Both the position numbers and the translations under genes were made by a program. A stretch of DNA of 64,000 bases, from positions 29,964,222 to 30,028,221 of the forward strand of contig CM074195.1 in the NCBI GenBank assembly GCA_037179385.1, written 5' to 3'. The number at the start of each line of letters is the position of its first letter. The first letter of the stretch is position 1. The stretch comes from Holothuria scabra (taxonomy: Eukaryota > Echinodermata > Holothuroidea > Aspidochirotida > Holothuriidae). Positions 1 through 13,100 of the stretch are shown here, one piece after another. The notes under the pieces were generated by a model. That model ran no database searches and had not been told where the DNA came from. It worked only from the letters and a program-made list of their open reading frames with translations.

Positions 1-788
1 ATTTGGCTAATAACCATGAAAGTAGCCCACTTAATAAAAACTTAAAATGTTATGATGCATATATCAAGAAAGGATCACTGTCCTAGCAGCAGATGAATTA
101 TTCACAGGTATTTTTGTAACCCAATAAAAGCTGTGTGCAGATGTGACATAGTACAATACTTAGTATGAATTCAATTTTTGTAGTCCTGCTAGACAAATTA
201 TATATTTGCACAGATTGGCAAATTTTTGGGTCTTTCCAACCGTTAATGAAAGAGATTTTAACAGAGGCACACAAAAATCAGATTGGAATCTGATCCTAAT
301 TCATTGTAGTGTGACAGTGTCTTGAGCTTAAGAGTTTCCTTGTATGGGATAAATCATTTGTTCTTTTCTATTATGACCTTTTCTATTATTTCCTTCCCTA
401 GTATGAATCTTGAGTTGAGCTTGGAACATTGGCATAGAGTAATGGTATCTAGTACTCTACTGGAAAAAAAAAAAAAAAATGCTGTAATAGCAAGCGTGGA
501 TCGTGCCTTAGTTACAATCACTGTGACTTGACCTGCATACTAAAAATTCAGATTTTCTAAATCAAACCAACCAAGTTTTGATAAGGAGATACTCCTTAAA
601 CCAAAATTAATAGTTTAAGCCCAATTCTGACGATAAAACAGTTGTGTCAACTTAGAGTCAAGAATTACCCAAATGTGGATGAGGGGCGGGAACTTTTGCC
701 GTTAAGGTATGTATTATCCATGCAGATACTATGAATACTTAAAAGACATGTAACGTGTTATCGTTAAATCCTATGCATGCACTTTCAG
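1..788 (+). other. Intron upstream of exon 1 (partial)
   Basis: Non-coding DNA ending in the acceptor of exon 1. Bases 178-320 are a diverged copy of a dispersed repeat also seen at 15668-15800 and in the termini of 54903-55318 (shared motif GGCAAATTTTTGG, then CTTTCCAAC). A run of 15 A begins at about 465. I see no coding exon here. Confidence 0.6.
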
Positions 789-1136
789 CTACCTGTCCAC
801 CAGTCATGTGTACCATGTTCTGTGAGAATGGGTTCAAGAAGGACGACAATGGCTGTGACATCTGTGAGTGTGAGACCTGCCCACCAGTTATGTGTTCTAT
901 GTACTGTGAACATGGTTACCAGACTGATGCCAAGGGTTGCAACATGTGTGCTTGCAATACTTGCCCACCTGTCATGTGTTCCAGATACTGTAAATTTGGA
1001 TTCAAGACTGATTCGAACGGCTGTGAGACCTGTGCCTGTAACACTTGCCCTCAGGTCATGTGTGACATGTTCTGTGAACATGGATATGAAAAAGATGCCA
1101 ACGGTTGTGACACATGTGTCTGTAACCCACCACCAC
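789..1136 (+). CDS. Exon 1: four antistasin repeats
   Basis: 348 bp (116 codons), acceptor ctttcag, donor gtgagt, phase 1-1. Four repeats of 28 residues follow each other directly. The loops between the second and third cysteine read CTMFC, CSMYC, CSRYC and CDMFC. The exon ends in the NPPPP linker common to many exons here. Because it starts at an acceptor, the gene continues upstream of the window. Exon 9 has the same length and the same distinctive last repeat ([12 protein letters not shown]), so the two are duplicates. Confidence 0.92.
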
Positions 1137-4100
1137 GTGAGTGTTATCGGAGTTCCATGACCGCTTTTGTTTTTTAGAGTTTGTAAATAAAGTAAAAACA
1201 TAAAATACAACAAAATTGCTAATACAGCCAATCACTGTTTCAATACTTACAGCATATGTACCAATACCTTGCATATAATACATCAAACTATACTAATGCA
1301 CATCCTTGTCTCTAATTAGTTTTCACAGTGGCTGCTGTGAAATCTGTGGCACAAAGGGGCAGTTGTGCATTTGTTCAAGTCACAGGCAGCTTGCAGTCAT
1401 GAAATCCTGGAAAAATCATAAACATTTGGAAACATCCTAGAAATTTTCACAAAGTGATGTTATTCCATTGTCCAAATTATTCTCTTAACCTTGAGGTTCT
1501 GTTGTGGAAACTGTAATGTAATATCAAAAGGGAAGGTTATTATAAAAATGCCTTGTTTCATTGTGGAGAAAGTTCCCCCTTCCCATGCTCCAACCTGGCC
1601 ACAAGCTTGCTGTTTGTGTAGTGGCATGAATATTAAATCTCCAAACATTCTTTCTGTATATTGTATGTGTACTGGAAAAGACCATCCTACCCACATCTTG
1701 GATTTGGAGAAGAGTTATAGTCTCGATACACCTAAAAATTATGGTGATATTGCAGATATTGCAAGGCCACATTAACTTAGGACCAACAGACATAGGACCC
1801 ACAGGCTTAATCTTTATTTGGGCCTCTGAACTGAAATGCATTATTCACGGCTTATATGTTTTAAGCTGTAAAATATCACAACCAAACAATTTGCTAAAAT
1901 TGTCTTTGAATATACCACTTAATGATATTCTCTTTGACAGCCACTTGTCCACCAGTCATGTGTGCTATGCACTGCGAGCATGGATTCCAGACTGACGCCA
2001 ACGGTTGTGAGATTTGCTCTTGCAATACCTGTCCAGCTGTTATGTGTTTCATGCACTGTGAGAACGGATTCAAGAAGGATTCCAACGGCTGTGACATATG
2101 TGAATGTCTAGGTATGTTTGAGATGACGGAGCAAGATGTGTGCTGTATGAATTAGGGTCACATGTCATGCATTCAGGATTTTGTGAAAGGACAGGCTGAT
2201 TCAGTTGAGCAAAAGTTAAAGTTGTGGTTTGTTTTCCCGACTCCATTGCTCATGCTGAGCACCTAGCACAAAGGCAGTAGGTTCTGTTTTAACCCTTTAC
2301 CGTTGTGCTCCAATCGGGGCATATTTGCGTGCCTCGGGAGTGGGTGGAAAAGCGGACCCCGCATCAGCTTCCGTAGGTTATTGACCCCCTGACCTTAAAA
2401 TATTGTCCCTCTCGTTGTTGTGGCCGAATTTTTGGGTAGCTCTGCGTGAAACAGTAAAGATGGGTGACAGCTGCGCTCTCTGTATGGGTCCAAAAGGACC
2501 CAAACAAAGGTAAAGGGTTAGAAGTTTTCAGCATGATGGGCCAGTAGTCAAACTCTAGACCTCCCAACCCCAATGTAATGGATTCCAGAAAAATGTGAGT
2601 GTAGACACTGCTTGTTTGTATTTCTTGGAAACTAGTTGTAAACCTCCCAACTGCAAGGTTGATTCTTGGAAACTAGTGATCAAATTTAAAATTCTTAAAC
2701 GTATTTGCGGTAATATATTACCTCAGAATATAGATATTTTTCAAAAATTCATAACTTGGTCACTATACACACCTCAGCTTTTATTCAACCACCAAATTAT
2801 AGCTCAAAAGATGCTCTTTATTCTGAACTCTTTTTGGTGGGGGTTATCATGAACAATTTTTGATCTAATCACGGTTGAAGTCATTGTTTACATAAAAAAA
2901 AAGGGCAAAAATGGCTAAAATGTCAAAATTTACGAATTTCAGTACAAAAATTGTGTCAGGTACCTATCAAGCAGGCAGCATCACTTTACTCATTTTGGAA
3001 CTACCTTCATACATCTAAAACATTCTCTGAAAGTTTCAACTCAGAGGGATGCAGGGCTCCAGAAATTTGAAAAATTGGAAAAGAACTGTTGAAAACGACC
3101 CAAAACAAGCCCTCCTTTCAAAAATTCATAAATCTCTAACCCTTCAACTGATTTTCCTCATTCAAAAACCAAAATGTTCCTTATAAATTTCTCTACACAA
3201 ATCTAATCACAAAACTGGTGCCCTTAAGTGATAGAGTGCCATCTTTTTCCAGTTAGACTGTTGTTTTTGTCAAGATCACTGTTGTTGTAGTTCTCCATAC
3301 ATGTAGTGTGTACGAGGGCGAGCTCACAGTGAATGTTCATTCGACGTTTGCCCTTTAGAGGGCGTACTTGTCCATTTGGGACGTTTAGCCCCTTAAGGGA
3401 GCAGAACTCCTTCGGGAGTAAATGTTTTAGAAAAAAGATCATTCAACGTTCGTTTTCAAGTTCAAATCTCCCCAAAAAGATGTATTCAAGTGATAAAAAC
3501 CACTCAGGGATAACAAATAAGGATTAAAGAGTGACGTGGGTGAGTTTTTTATCATTGGTAGGGCTTTGGAACAGCATGAGAGCAACAAATTTGTGCCGGT
3601 GAGGGGGTGTGTAATTGAATGTTATTAGGTTTATTGTGTCACAGGGTCTTGTTAGGATAGCGGTTAGGTCATGGTTCGGTCACCTAGGTGTAGGTTTAAG
3701 GGTTAAGGCAGAAGTGAGGGTTGGGAAATTCAGGAAAAGAATCCCTCATTTGGATCCCTGGATGAAGATACTGTGTGATTGCAAAATAGTCGGTTCGAAC
3801 ATAAGAACATTTAACAGGTATCAGTTTCTTAAGGAACTGACATGTATCTAGTCCTAATTTTATACTGACTAGTGGTCTGAACAACCTGTTTGCTGGAAAT
3901 GTTACTCAGCTCTCAGCGTTTTGAGCTACTCACAGAAATGCAACAAGAAGCTTCCTGTGCAAACTGTTCTGTAATGCAACCATTTACTAAAACACAAACG
4001 AGTACAGTAAAGGCTAAGATTGGGAGCAGGTGCTGGTTTGTTTAATATTGTTTGATACCCAAAGAAAACAAAAAATTGTCTCTGTGGTTAAAAATGGCCA

Positions 4101-7100
4101 TAGATCATTGTCTGAAGCAAAGCAATACACTGAAGAAGGAAGAGGAACAATGTGTTGTGTGCAGTATAAACAGGGACCGAGGGGGGCTGCGGGGGCTCCA
4201 GCCCTTTTTTCTTCTATGGGATTGTTGGCCGCCTTTAACTGTATCTTGGGCCTCTTTAAAGTGCATTTATTTTACTTGAACATATCGGGCCTCTTTGATG
4301 GTTAGCCGCTGCACTTCAAACTTGGTCCCTCATTCCTTGGTTTTTGGAAAAGGAGTCTTTCAGTCAATAAAGCTTTCATGAGCTGTAGAAATGTATTTCT
4401 GTGGGAGATCTGGTACAAACTGTGATAGTGGTGGGTGGAATTGAATCTTCATTTTTGGATTTTTATTGTCAGATGTGTTAAAGGCATGTTCTGGTAGATT
4501 TGTGCCTCTATCTTAAGAAAAGCAAAAATATTCCACACCATGCCCTTCAAACCATATCACAATACCATTTTCCTAACTCAAGATATCTGACATATTGAAG
4601 ATTGGTTATTTTTGTTAAAAATACCTCTGCTTTTCAACAAAGCCACAAAAAGTTATGTAATGTGGGCACATTGCTTCAAATTCCTTTTGTTTTTCTTCAT
4701 AATTGAACATCCTGTTTCTCCTTGAAATTTGACATTGTTGGAATGTTTCAATATCTTTTCCTGTAAATCTAGCAGTATCCTTGACCATACATGGAGTACA
4801 ACCAACAGTATTGCTTAATATTGCCTGACATCACAGATTTCCCATGATGCACCAAATCCCAAGAAAAGTTGAAAATCCTTTATTAAGAATTTGTATCTTC
4901 TGAATGCTGAAAGCTATAAAGATGCCGTTTTACCTTCTTAAAGAGAAAATGTTTCTGCTTATTTTGAAGTTAACAAATTTTGTCCCCAAAATGTGCCTTC
5001 AAGATCATCTCAAAAAGCTTATCAATTAATTTTCTGTGTAAATTGGTCTCTTCACTTCTTTTTTTTTTTTTTTTTATGATCACAAAAATGGGTGACCATA
5101 GTCAATTACAAAGTCTTATGACTTGATCATGGGTTGTATCAATCACTCAATTTCATCGACTGACCTTTCCAAAAAAGCAAACAATTTTCTCGATTTCTAC
5201 CATTTCCTCCTCATCCTGACAGAGGTCCATCCAGGAAGCTGTCCAGCAGTTGCTAATGGAACTTTGGGAATCTGTAGTGATATGTGTCAGACAGATGGAG
5301 ACTGTGCAGGAAATGAGAAGTGTTGTAGCAATGGGTGTGGCCATACCTGTCAGGCTGCTGTTCCACGTAAATATTTTGGATTTTCATTTTAAATGTTGAA
5401 TGTCTTTAAGGCTAAACAAAACAACTGACAACGACCTTTTATGTATGTGGTATCAATATAATTTCTAAGTGGTTATTAATCATACGAAAAGAAAGCTTTG
5501 AAATAATAACAAAAGGAACACAGTTTGTTGTTGTCCTGTCCTGTAGTCTCACATACCCTGCACCACTGGGTGTGACCCTCTGTTTATAATAAGGCAAACC
5601 ACAGTTTAACATTTCGTTTTCTGCCCTGTGTTTTCTTGGATCCCCAGTCAGGTTGATTGTTCTGTGCTACCATTGTAACAAGGTTAAATGTTTTACATAA
5701 GAATTACTGTATAATGATAGAGGTTCAGTACAAAGTGCAGCACTGCTTGCATCTTGCAGTAAGTGTGTACCCCCTGAGGCAGAAGTATGGGTCATCAGTG
5801 CTGTAAAGTACCTGTTGTCTTGATTGATTATTACGAACGTTGTGTTTAAAACCCCAAAATCCTTCTGTTTGGTGGATTGAAATTTTAACACCATCCCTGA
5901 CTAAACTTGAGGTGTGATGCTGCACAAGATTAAGGTAACTAAGTGTTACTTCAAGTGATGGGGGTGCAAGACCATGCTATGAATGAGTGGTTCACCTCGC
6001 CTTGAATCTTCAATGAAGTACAAGGAAAAGGCATCAGTGGTGTTGACTACCTTAATTAATGAGATTGACCTCTCTCACGAGGTATATCAGTATGGGCCAC
6101 AGAGCTCGTCTCCTGCTTCTCTCAATAAAGTGTAAGCTTTCTTCAGACAACCCTGCCTGGTCATCAGTCTACATACTTGACCATACTATGGTCAAGTACA
6201 ACAGCTGCCAGCTGTTTTTGTTTGAACAAGATATTCAGAGTAGAAATTTGAGGAAATCTTATCTTAGTTTGTTGTTACTAGAAATGCAAAAAGTCGGACG
6301 ATCAGCAGATGTTTGAGTATCGGCAAGAACACAGCATGCGATAATATCACAATCTTCAAAGGCATATGCAAATTTCTTCTCTTTTTTAAGTATATCAGCC
6401 CCATAATTCAACTTTGTGATTCCAAATAAACTACTAGAATGAGAAAAAGCTGTAAAATGTTTTTGATGTGAGTCAATGCAAGCAATGTTTCTTCTTCCTT
6501 GCAGCTACCTGTCCACCAGTGATGTGCACAATGTTCTGTGAAAATGGATTCCAGACTGATGCCACTGGTTGTGAGATATGTGCCTGCAATGCTTGTCCAC
6601 AAGTCATGTGCACAATGTTCTGTGAACACGGATTCCAGAAAGATGACAGTGGTTGTGACACTTGTGCATGCAATCCACCACCACGTGAGTTGGTCAAGTT
6701 TTTGGATTGTTTAATTTCTTTCCTTCCAGCTTTATTATCAGCAAAAACAACAGGAAGGTCATTTTTGTATATGGTTGTTTTTTGTTTATTTAAACTTTTC
6801 GAGAAATAATGATGAAATCCCTAGCAAAAAAGTGTAAAAACTCACGCCTGTCTTGCACTGGTTGGAGCTATTGCACATGGTGTATTGAATGACCAATGAA
6901 TTTTGATGCATCAGGGCTCTGTGTAAAAGTGTAGCATAATACACACAGCTCTACTAAGGAATTTTTACTGAATTGTAACAGAATTGCCATCAAATCTGCT
7001 TCTCATAAGGACAGCCTATTGGTCCAAGAAAACAAGTGATCATGTAGTTCATTAGAATTGCATCTGGTTGTAGCAATGCATTTAACTCTTGAGATTATGA

Positions 7101-10100
7101 TGAAATTCATACCAAAAACTGTAGAAAATCTTGCCTATCTTGTAATGTTTGGAACTATTGTATGTGGTGTATTGAATGACCAACAAATTTTGCGCTGTGA
7201 CAATGCTCTTTGGAAAAGTGTAGTATATTATACACAGTTGTACTTAGAATCGTTATTGTATTGTAACAGAATAGTCATCAAATCTGCTGCTCCTAGGAAC
7301 AGCTCATTGGTCTAAAAAACAGTGGTCATGTAATTTTCAGGAAGTGCAGTTTGTGATAGCTATGCTTTCAACAAATGCAAATTTTTCCTCTTACTGTTTC
7401 CGGTTACCTGGATATGTTGAAATTGCTTATATCACACAGCTACCTGTCCACCAGTCATGTGTACCAGATTCTGTGAGAATGGATTCAAGAAAGATGACAA
7501 CGGCTGTGACATCTGTGAGTGTGAGACCTGCCCACCAGTTATGTGTGCCAGGTATTGTGAACATGGGTATCAGACTGATGCCAATGGTTGCAACATGTGT
7601 GCTTGCAACACTTGCCCACCTGTCATGTGTACCCAATACTGTGAATTTGGATTCCAGAAGAATGACAATGGTTGTGATACTTGTATGTGCAATCCACCAT
7701 CACGTAAGTTGAATACATTTGCTTTATTTTAATTACAATAATATTCTTTTAAAATCACGCAATAAGGCAAAGTAAGGACTTAGTGAAAGGGAAATTGACT
7801 TTATCTTATGGGACTATACACGAATCCGGACAGCAAGTGATGGTCTGATTTCAGTGGGCCATAACTGGGGTCCGTCACCTATAAATCTTTCGATTTCTGT
7901 GCTTTCCTCTATCATGGATGGTTGTACACTAATTTGTATCTTGAATTCTCCAATTTCACTAAATCTGAGGGTTTAAAATTCATGTAAACAAAAATAGAGA
8001 CGATTTAACGCTGATGGACCCCATTAATGGCGGCTTACAGTCACTAAAAACAACCGCTAATCGGATTCGTCTATAACAGTTTGACAGAGAATATTTAATG
8101 TGTTTTGTTCCAGCACCTTATTTTTCCTTCTTAATTGGTTGTTAACTAGTCTGAGAATGTAAAAACATTGAGGTCTGTCAGACCCGTTGAAATAATGAGT
8201 TTTGTGGTAGTAACTGTTGAGTGAAAATTTCTGAATATTTGTTGGGTAAATTTATTCCCTACAGATGAGGGACTGGACAGCCTCCTCTGCATTGTAACTA
8301 TTCTATCATGATGTTTGACAATGATTGCGGATCATATTTTGTTTGTTGTTAGCTCAATGTACAAATGGGGTGCAGAATTACTTCCAAAAAAAGAAGCAGA
8401 AACAAACTATGATTGCTTCAGCTGGAACCATCTTTATGTAACTAAAAGGCTAACAAAGGACCTATAATCTGCATGTATATGTTAACTTTGAGGAACAACA
8501 ATTGTCACATGACACAAACAGCTGAAGGTGATTACAATGGCATTGTTTTTTAATCAGATCGGGTTGATCACAAAATTTTCCCTTAAAGGCAATCAACTCT
8601 CATCCAAAACTTAAGTGTAGAAGTCCACCAAAACTTTCAATAACCACGGCTTTTTGACTGACAGCAAGTTCAAAAAATGCAGAGTGCTGTACCTGACATC
8701 AATACACAGCATATGCTGCACTGAGAGTGTTTTGACTTACACATTAAGGCCTTGCATACTAACCCTGAAGTAATAAAATGAGATTGTGTCTGCATGAAGA
8801 TTAGATCTAGACAGTTGTGTGAAGGTCTGAAATTAGTACGTTAGGAAAAATGGAACGGTTTGGGGTGAGAGGATTGGGCCTTTAAAAGAAACTTTATAAA
8901 CTCTGTCTGCCTTTATATATCTGTTTCACCTCAGCTTAGGTCAATGAAACCCCAGAATAAAGCATATTACATTGTTTGAGTTCCATCTATTCAACATTTT
9001 TCATTTGTCTTTACTGATAGCTATTTGCCCACCAGTCATGTGTGCTATGCACTGTGAACATGGATTCCAGACTGATGCCAACGGTTGTGACATTTGTGCC
9101 TGCAGCACTTGTCCACCAGTCATGTGCTTCATGCACTGTGAGAATGGATTCAAGAAGGATGCCAATGGTTGTGACATGTGCGAATGTCTTGGTATGCTCA
9201 TGGACTATATTTCAAGATTAATTTTATTAGAGATCACAGATAAATATTGTTTAATTTGGCACAAATTTCATTTTTCATTTGGTAATATTCTCAGTGTATT
9301 GTACTGTTTTGAAGGTATGAGTGACTAATATACCATGTAGAAGGCTGATTAAGATAATGATCAGAGGATATTGGGGGGGGGGGGGCAGTGGGTGTAATGA
9401 AGAAAGACACTGTAGGTTGATCAAAAGGATGGGGTGGGGTCAGGGCTTAATTGTGCATTTTAATTGCATTGAATATATTTTCAAGCTCTCATACAATTTA
9501 TTTGCATTTGTGAGAGTTTCTTGAGGTTGCTTCACTCCAGTGCTGTAAATGGTTTTTGCTAGGAGGGCACCATTTGCATAAGGTCTGTTGATTCAGTGAA
9601 TTAGTGTATGTGGATGATTCATATGATATTGTAGGGGTTTCCAATAATTCATTCCTCTAAGTATCTTTCAATGTCATATTACCCATTCCTCTGACAGAGG
9701 TCCATCCAGGAAGCTGTCCAGCTGTTGCTAATGGAACTCTGGGAATCTGTACCGATATGTGTCAGACAGACGGAGACTGTACAGGAAATGAGAAGTGTTG
9801 TAGCAATGGGTGTGGCCATACCTGTCAGGCAGCTGTTCTACGTAAGCATCTTCTGTTTTTGTATGCACCATGGTTGAGATGGTCATGTTGGGGGCAGCAA
9901 AACTGTATTTATTTAAAGGCCTATTCTTCTCATCCCAAACAGTTCATATTCTCCTAACTTACATACTGAAGCCCCTCCCACTACTGATACAAAAGCCTCC
10001 TCCTCTATTGAACAAAATCTCAGTTTATGTCTTCAGGACCAGTATAAAAGACACCATTGTGTGATCAGGACACCCTCTGTACAGTACATGCAGTGTTATA

Positions 10101-13100
10101 TTGAGGTACAGTACTCTGCATATTTTGAATGTGCTGTTAATGAAAGAGCTGTGCTAATGGAGAATTTTCTGTATACTGTAAGAAAAATTGAGGTTTGTAG
10201 TGAGAATTGACTGCCTATCAAGCAGTATCTGACTCAGAAAAAACTGCAGAAGCAGCTATCATGTGAAGGAACCATACACATATCAATAGGTTTCCTGACT
10301 ATTTTAACTCCATATTTTGTTTACTTCTCTGATAAATAGCTACATGTTCACCAATCATGTGTGCAATGCACTGTGAACATGGATTCCAGACTGATTCCAA
10401 TGGTTGTGAGATCTGTGCTTGCAACGCCTGTCCACAAGTCATGTGTACCATGTTCTGTGAACACGGATTCCAGAAAGATGCCAACGGTTGCGACATTTGT
10501 GTTTGTAACCCACCACCACGTAAGAATTCAATTGTTTGTGTGTATGCATACATGTGTGTGTGTGTGATAATTCTTTCAAAGTCGTGAATGAGACTGTAGA
10601 TCAGACCACGGCTTTCTACCTGGATTGACCATGTAGTACTTGAATGATCCACTGGCACTCCTGTTACCATAAGTTTCAGCCAGGTAGCACTTTCATGTTG
10701 TAACAATGGGACACTGTTCGGGTCCCTAGAATTATATCTTACTTTAACCCCTTTGGTATACATGGTTTCACTGGGTGACCATAATGGACCATGACAATAT
10801 AGGCATGGTTTTGCCGCAAAATCATAGCGCGCAATTTTGCAAAAGAGCAGACATAGTAGAATTCAAGAATGTAGATAAATATTTATTACTGTGTGCCCGG
10901 GTAACCCGGGTACCCGGGTACCCGCCCGCCATCGTATTACCCGGTTCCAAATCTACTACCCGAATCTTAAAAAAAAAATGCATACAAAAGGATCATCCCA
11001 TTTACGCCATTGCCCACGGTAATGGACTAAAATATTTTGCCAATTTGGTAAACATTCTCCGAGACTGAGAAAGAAGAGAGCCCCTAGAAATTATGTGTAA
11101 GTTTGATAGTTGTCTGTACTTCGTTTCTGAAGTTGAAATTTTTATCAGCGTGCGGCCCTATCGCGCTATCGTCACGTAGTGGGTCACTTCTCACACATCA
11201 CATGTATATCACTTATAAACTTACTCGCAAGCAAGCTGTCTGACGGCCGATTCAAAATCACATCGTACTGTTCCACGCAGACATAGCAAGACATACTGTA
11301 TCACCCCTGCCCAGCTCGCATAGACAGTGCCTGTAACGTTCAGCATGCTAGGTAAACTGAGCCTTGCATGTATATACGATCTTATTATCAATACGGTATG
11401 CCACCTCGAGTATAATCCTCGAATATTTCTTAATGGTTAAAGGTGTCAGTTTTACGCAAATCAACACTTTGCTGCTATCTGCAAAGTAAAACGACATCAA
11501 TGTAATAACACTGTAAATATTCACAAAATTTTTTTTTTAAAATAGGCCAGTATATATTACGTTATTTTGCCCCCAAATGGCGCTCGAGCAGACTACGAAG
11601 TTTATGTGTGAAAGTTATGTTACCGTGCCTGGATGTCGACACGAGGCTAGCTACGTAAGAACGTACATACCCCATTAGCGATAATTCCAACGCACATTGC
11701 AAAGTAGTATGAGGGAATTTCACAAACATGACGTCGTTTGTTTACAATCATCAATTTTTGACGTGCAAGAGAATACCATAATACAGGGCTCTGATTAGTT
11801 GATATTTTTAAATCAGTGGTTTAAAAGGAGAAGCTTCGAGCTCTTACTATGCTGGCTTTTCGAGTAGGAAAGCGTCCCAAAATTCAATATCAAATTGATA
11901 TAGGCCTTGGGAAGTATAATTTTCTTATTTGACTGTTTTCTGTTACGTTTTTTTTTAACTTGTCATTTTGATCTAAAACAAAACGAGACGATTAAACCTT
12001 CTAACAAATCAAATGTTTTTAAACTTGGGAACTGTGATCGCTATACCTATCCAATACAGATGTTAATGTTACCATGCATGTCTTATGGAGTATGCCTTAC
12101 AAGATGCTCATATCTTTTAGTCACCGTATGTAACACCAGGTAACCCGGGTACCCGACGGGTATGGCGATCGGGTACCCGGGTCCTAATTTTTAGTACCCG
12201 TGCAAACACTAATATTTATGTAAATGTCATTTAGAATTCAAGTTCAGCTCAGTTTATTTCTCTATATCACCTTGTAGAGGAACAAGAGACTTAAAGCCAG
12301 TGTACAATTGTTAAACAATAAGTCATAAGAAAGGCAAAAACAAAACAAAAGAAAATACAAAGTCATGGTTGTATTAGCAATATTTATTCCTGATCAGAGT
12401 GCCTGTTCTATTTTTTGTATGTATGTGCTCCCATTTGGTACAGACATATAGTGAATATTCATATATTAGTGCACTCTTGTCAGCTGGAACATGCTGATGT
12501 AGGATAAAGGATGGAGTAAAGGTTAATGGCTGTCATTACCTAAATCTGCACCAGTGAAGATGCTACAGCACAATATATATGGGCTTTCCCCAGTTCCTTG
12601 CTCCTCATCACTGCATGGTGATGTGGTCAGAGCATCTGACTTGCAGTTGGAGGATCTGGTGTTTGACACCTGGCTGGGTCTTACCAAAGACCTTACAAAT
12701 CAAACCTATACTGTAAATGTTTTGTGGTGCTTAGCATAGACAATGGAGTAGGCAAAATAAGCCAGTGACCTGGAAAAAGATCGTGGCTGGCCTGAGCTAA
12801 ACCAGAGGTTTGGTAGAAAATGAGCAGTAAAGCCTCATTTAACTGAAGAAGAAAGAAGAAATGAATGATGGAACAAACTGATCACTTCATCATAATACTA
12901 CACTAACCTTAAGCTAAATCACCACATAACATGGTGTTGTTAAAATCTCTAAATAAACTACAGGTTAGTCACCAGGAAATTTCCTTATTTGTGTGGGCCC
13001 TGCTCAGTGTACTGGAAAGCAGTATTATTTGGCTCACTAGTCTGTTGATACTTGCATTTCATGCATGCTTGGTTTATCTTCCTCCTACAGTAAGTTAGTT

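Noticed and set aside
777..1160. 127-codon plus-strand ORF in another frame of exon 1
   Set aside because: Frame-shifted shadow of the antistasin repeats; the same kind of shadow appears in every multi-repeat exon.
785..1231. 148-codon minus-strand ORF opposite exon 1 (and similar ones opposite exons 9, 13, 14 and 36)
   Set aside because: Mirror image of the cysteine-rich repeats; codons reading THDWWTG-like repeats arise from the antisense of the CPPVMC motif. No splice or domain support.
4030..4305. 91-codon plus-strand ORF in intron 2 as a separate small gene
   Set aside because: Composition is that of random intron sequence; no family, start context or splice support.
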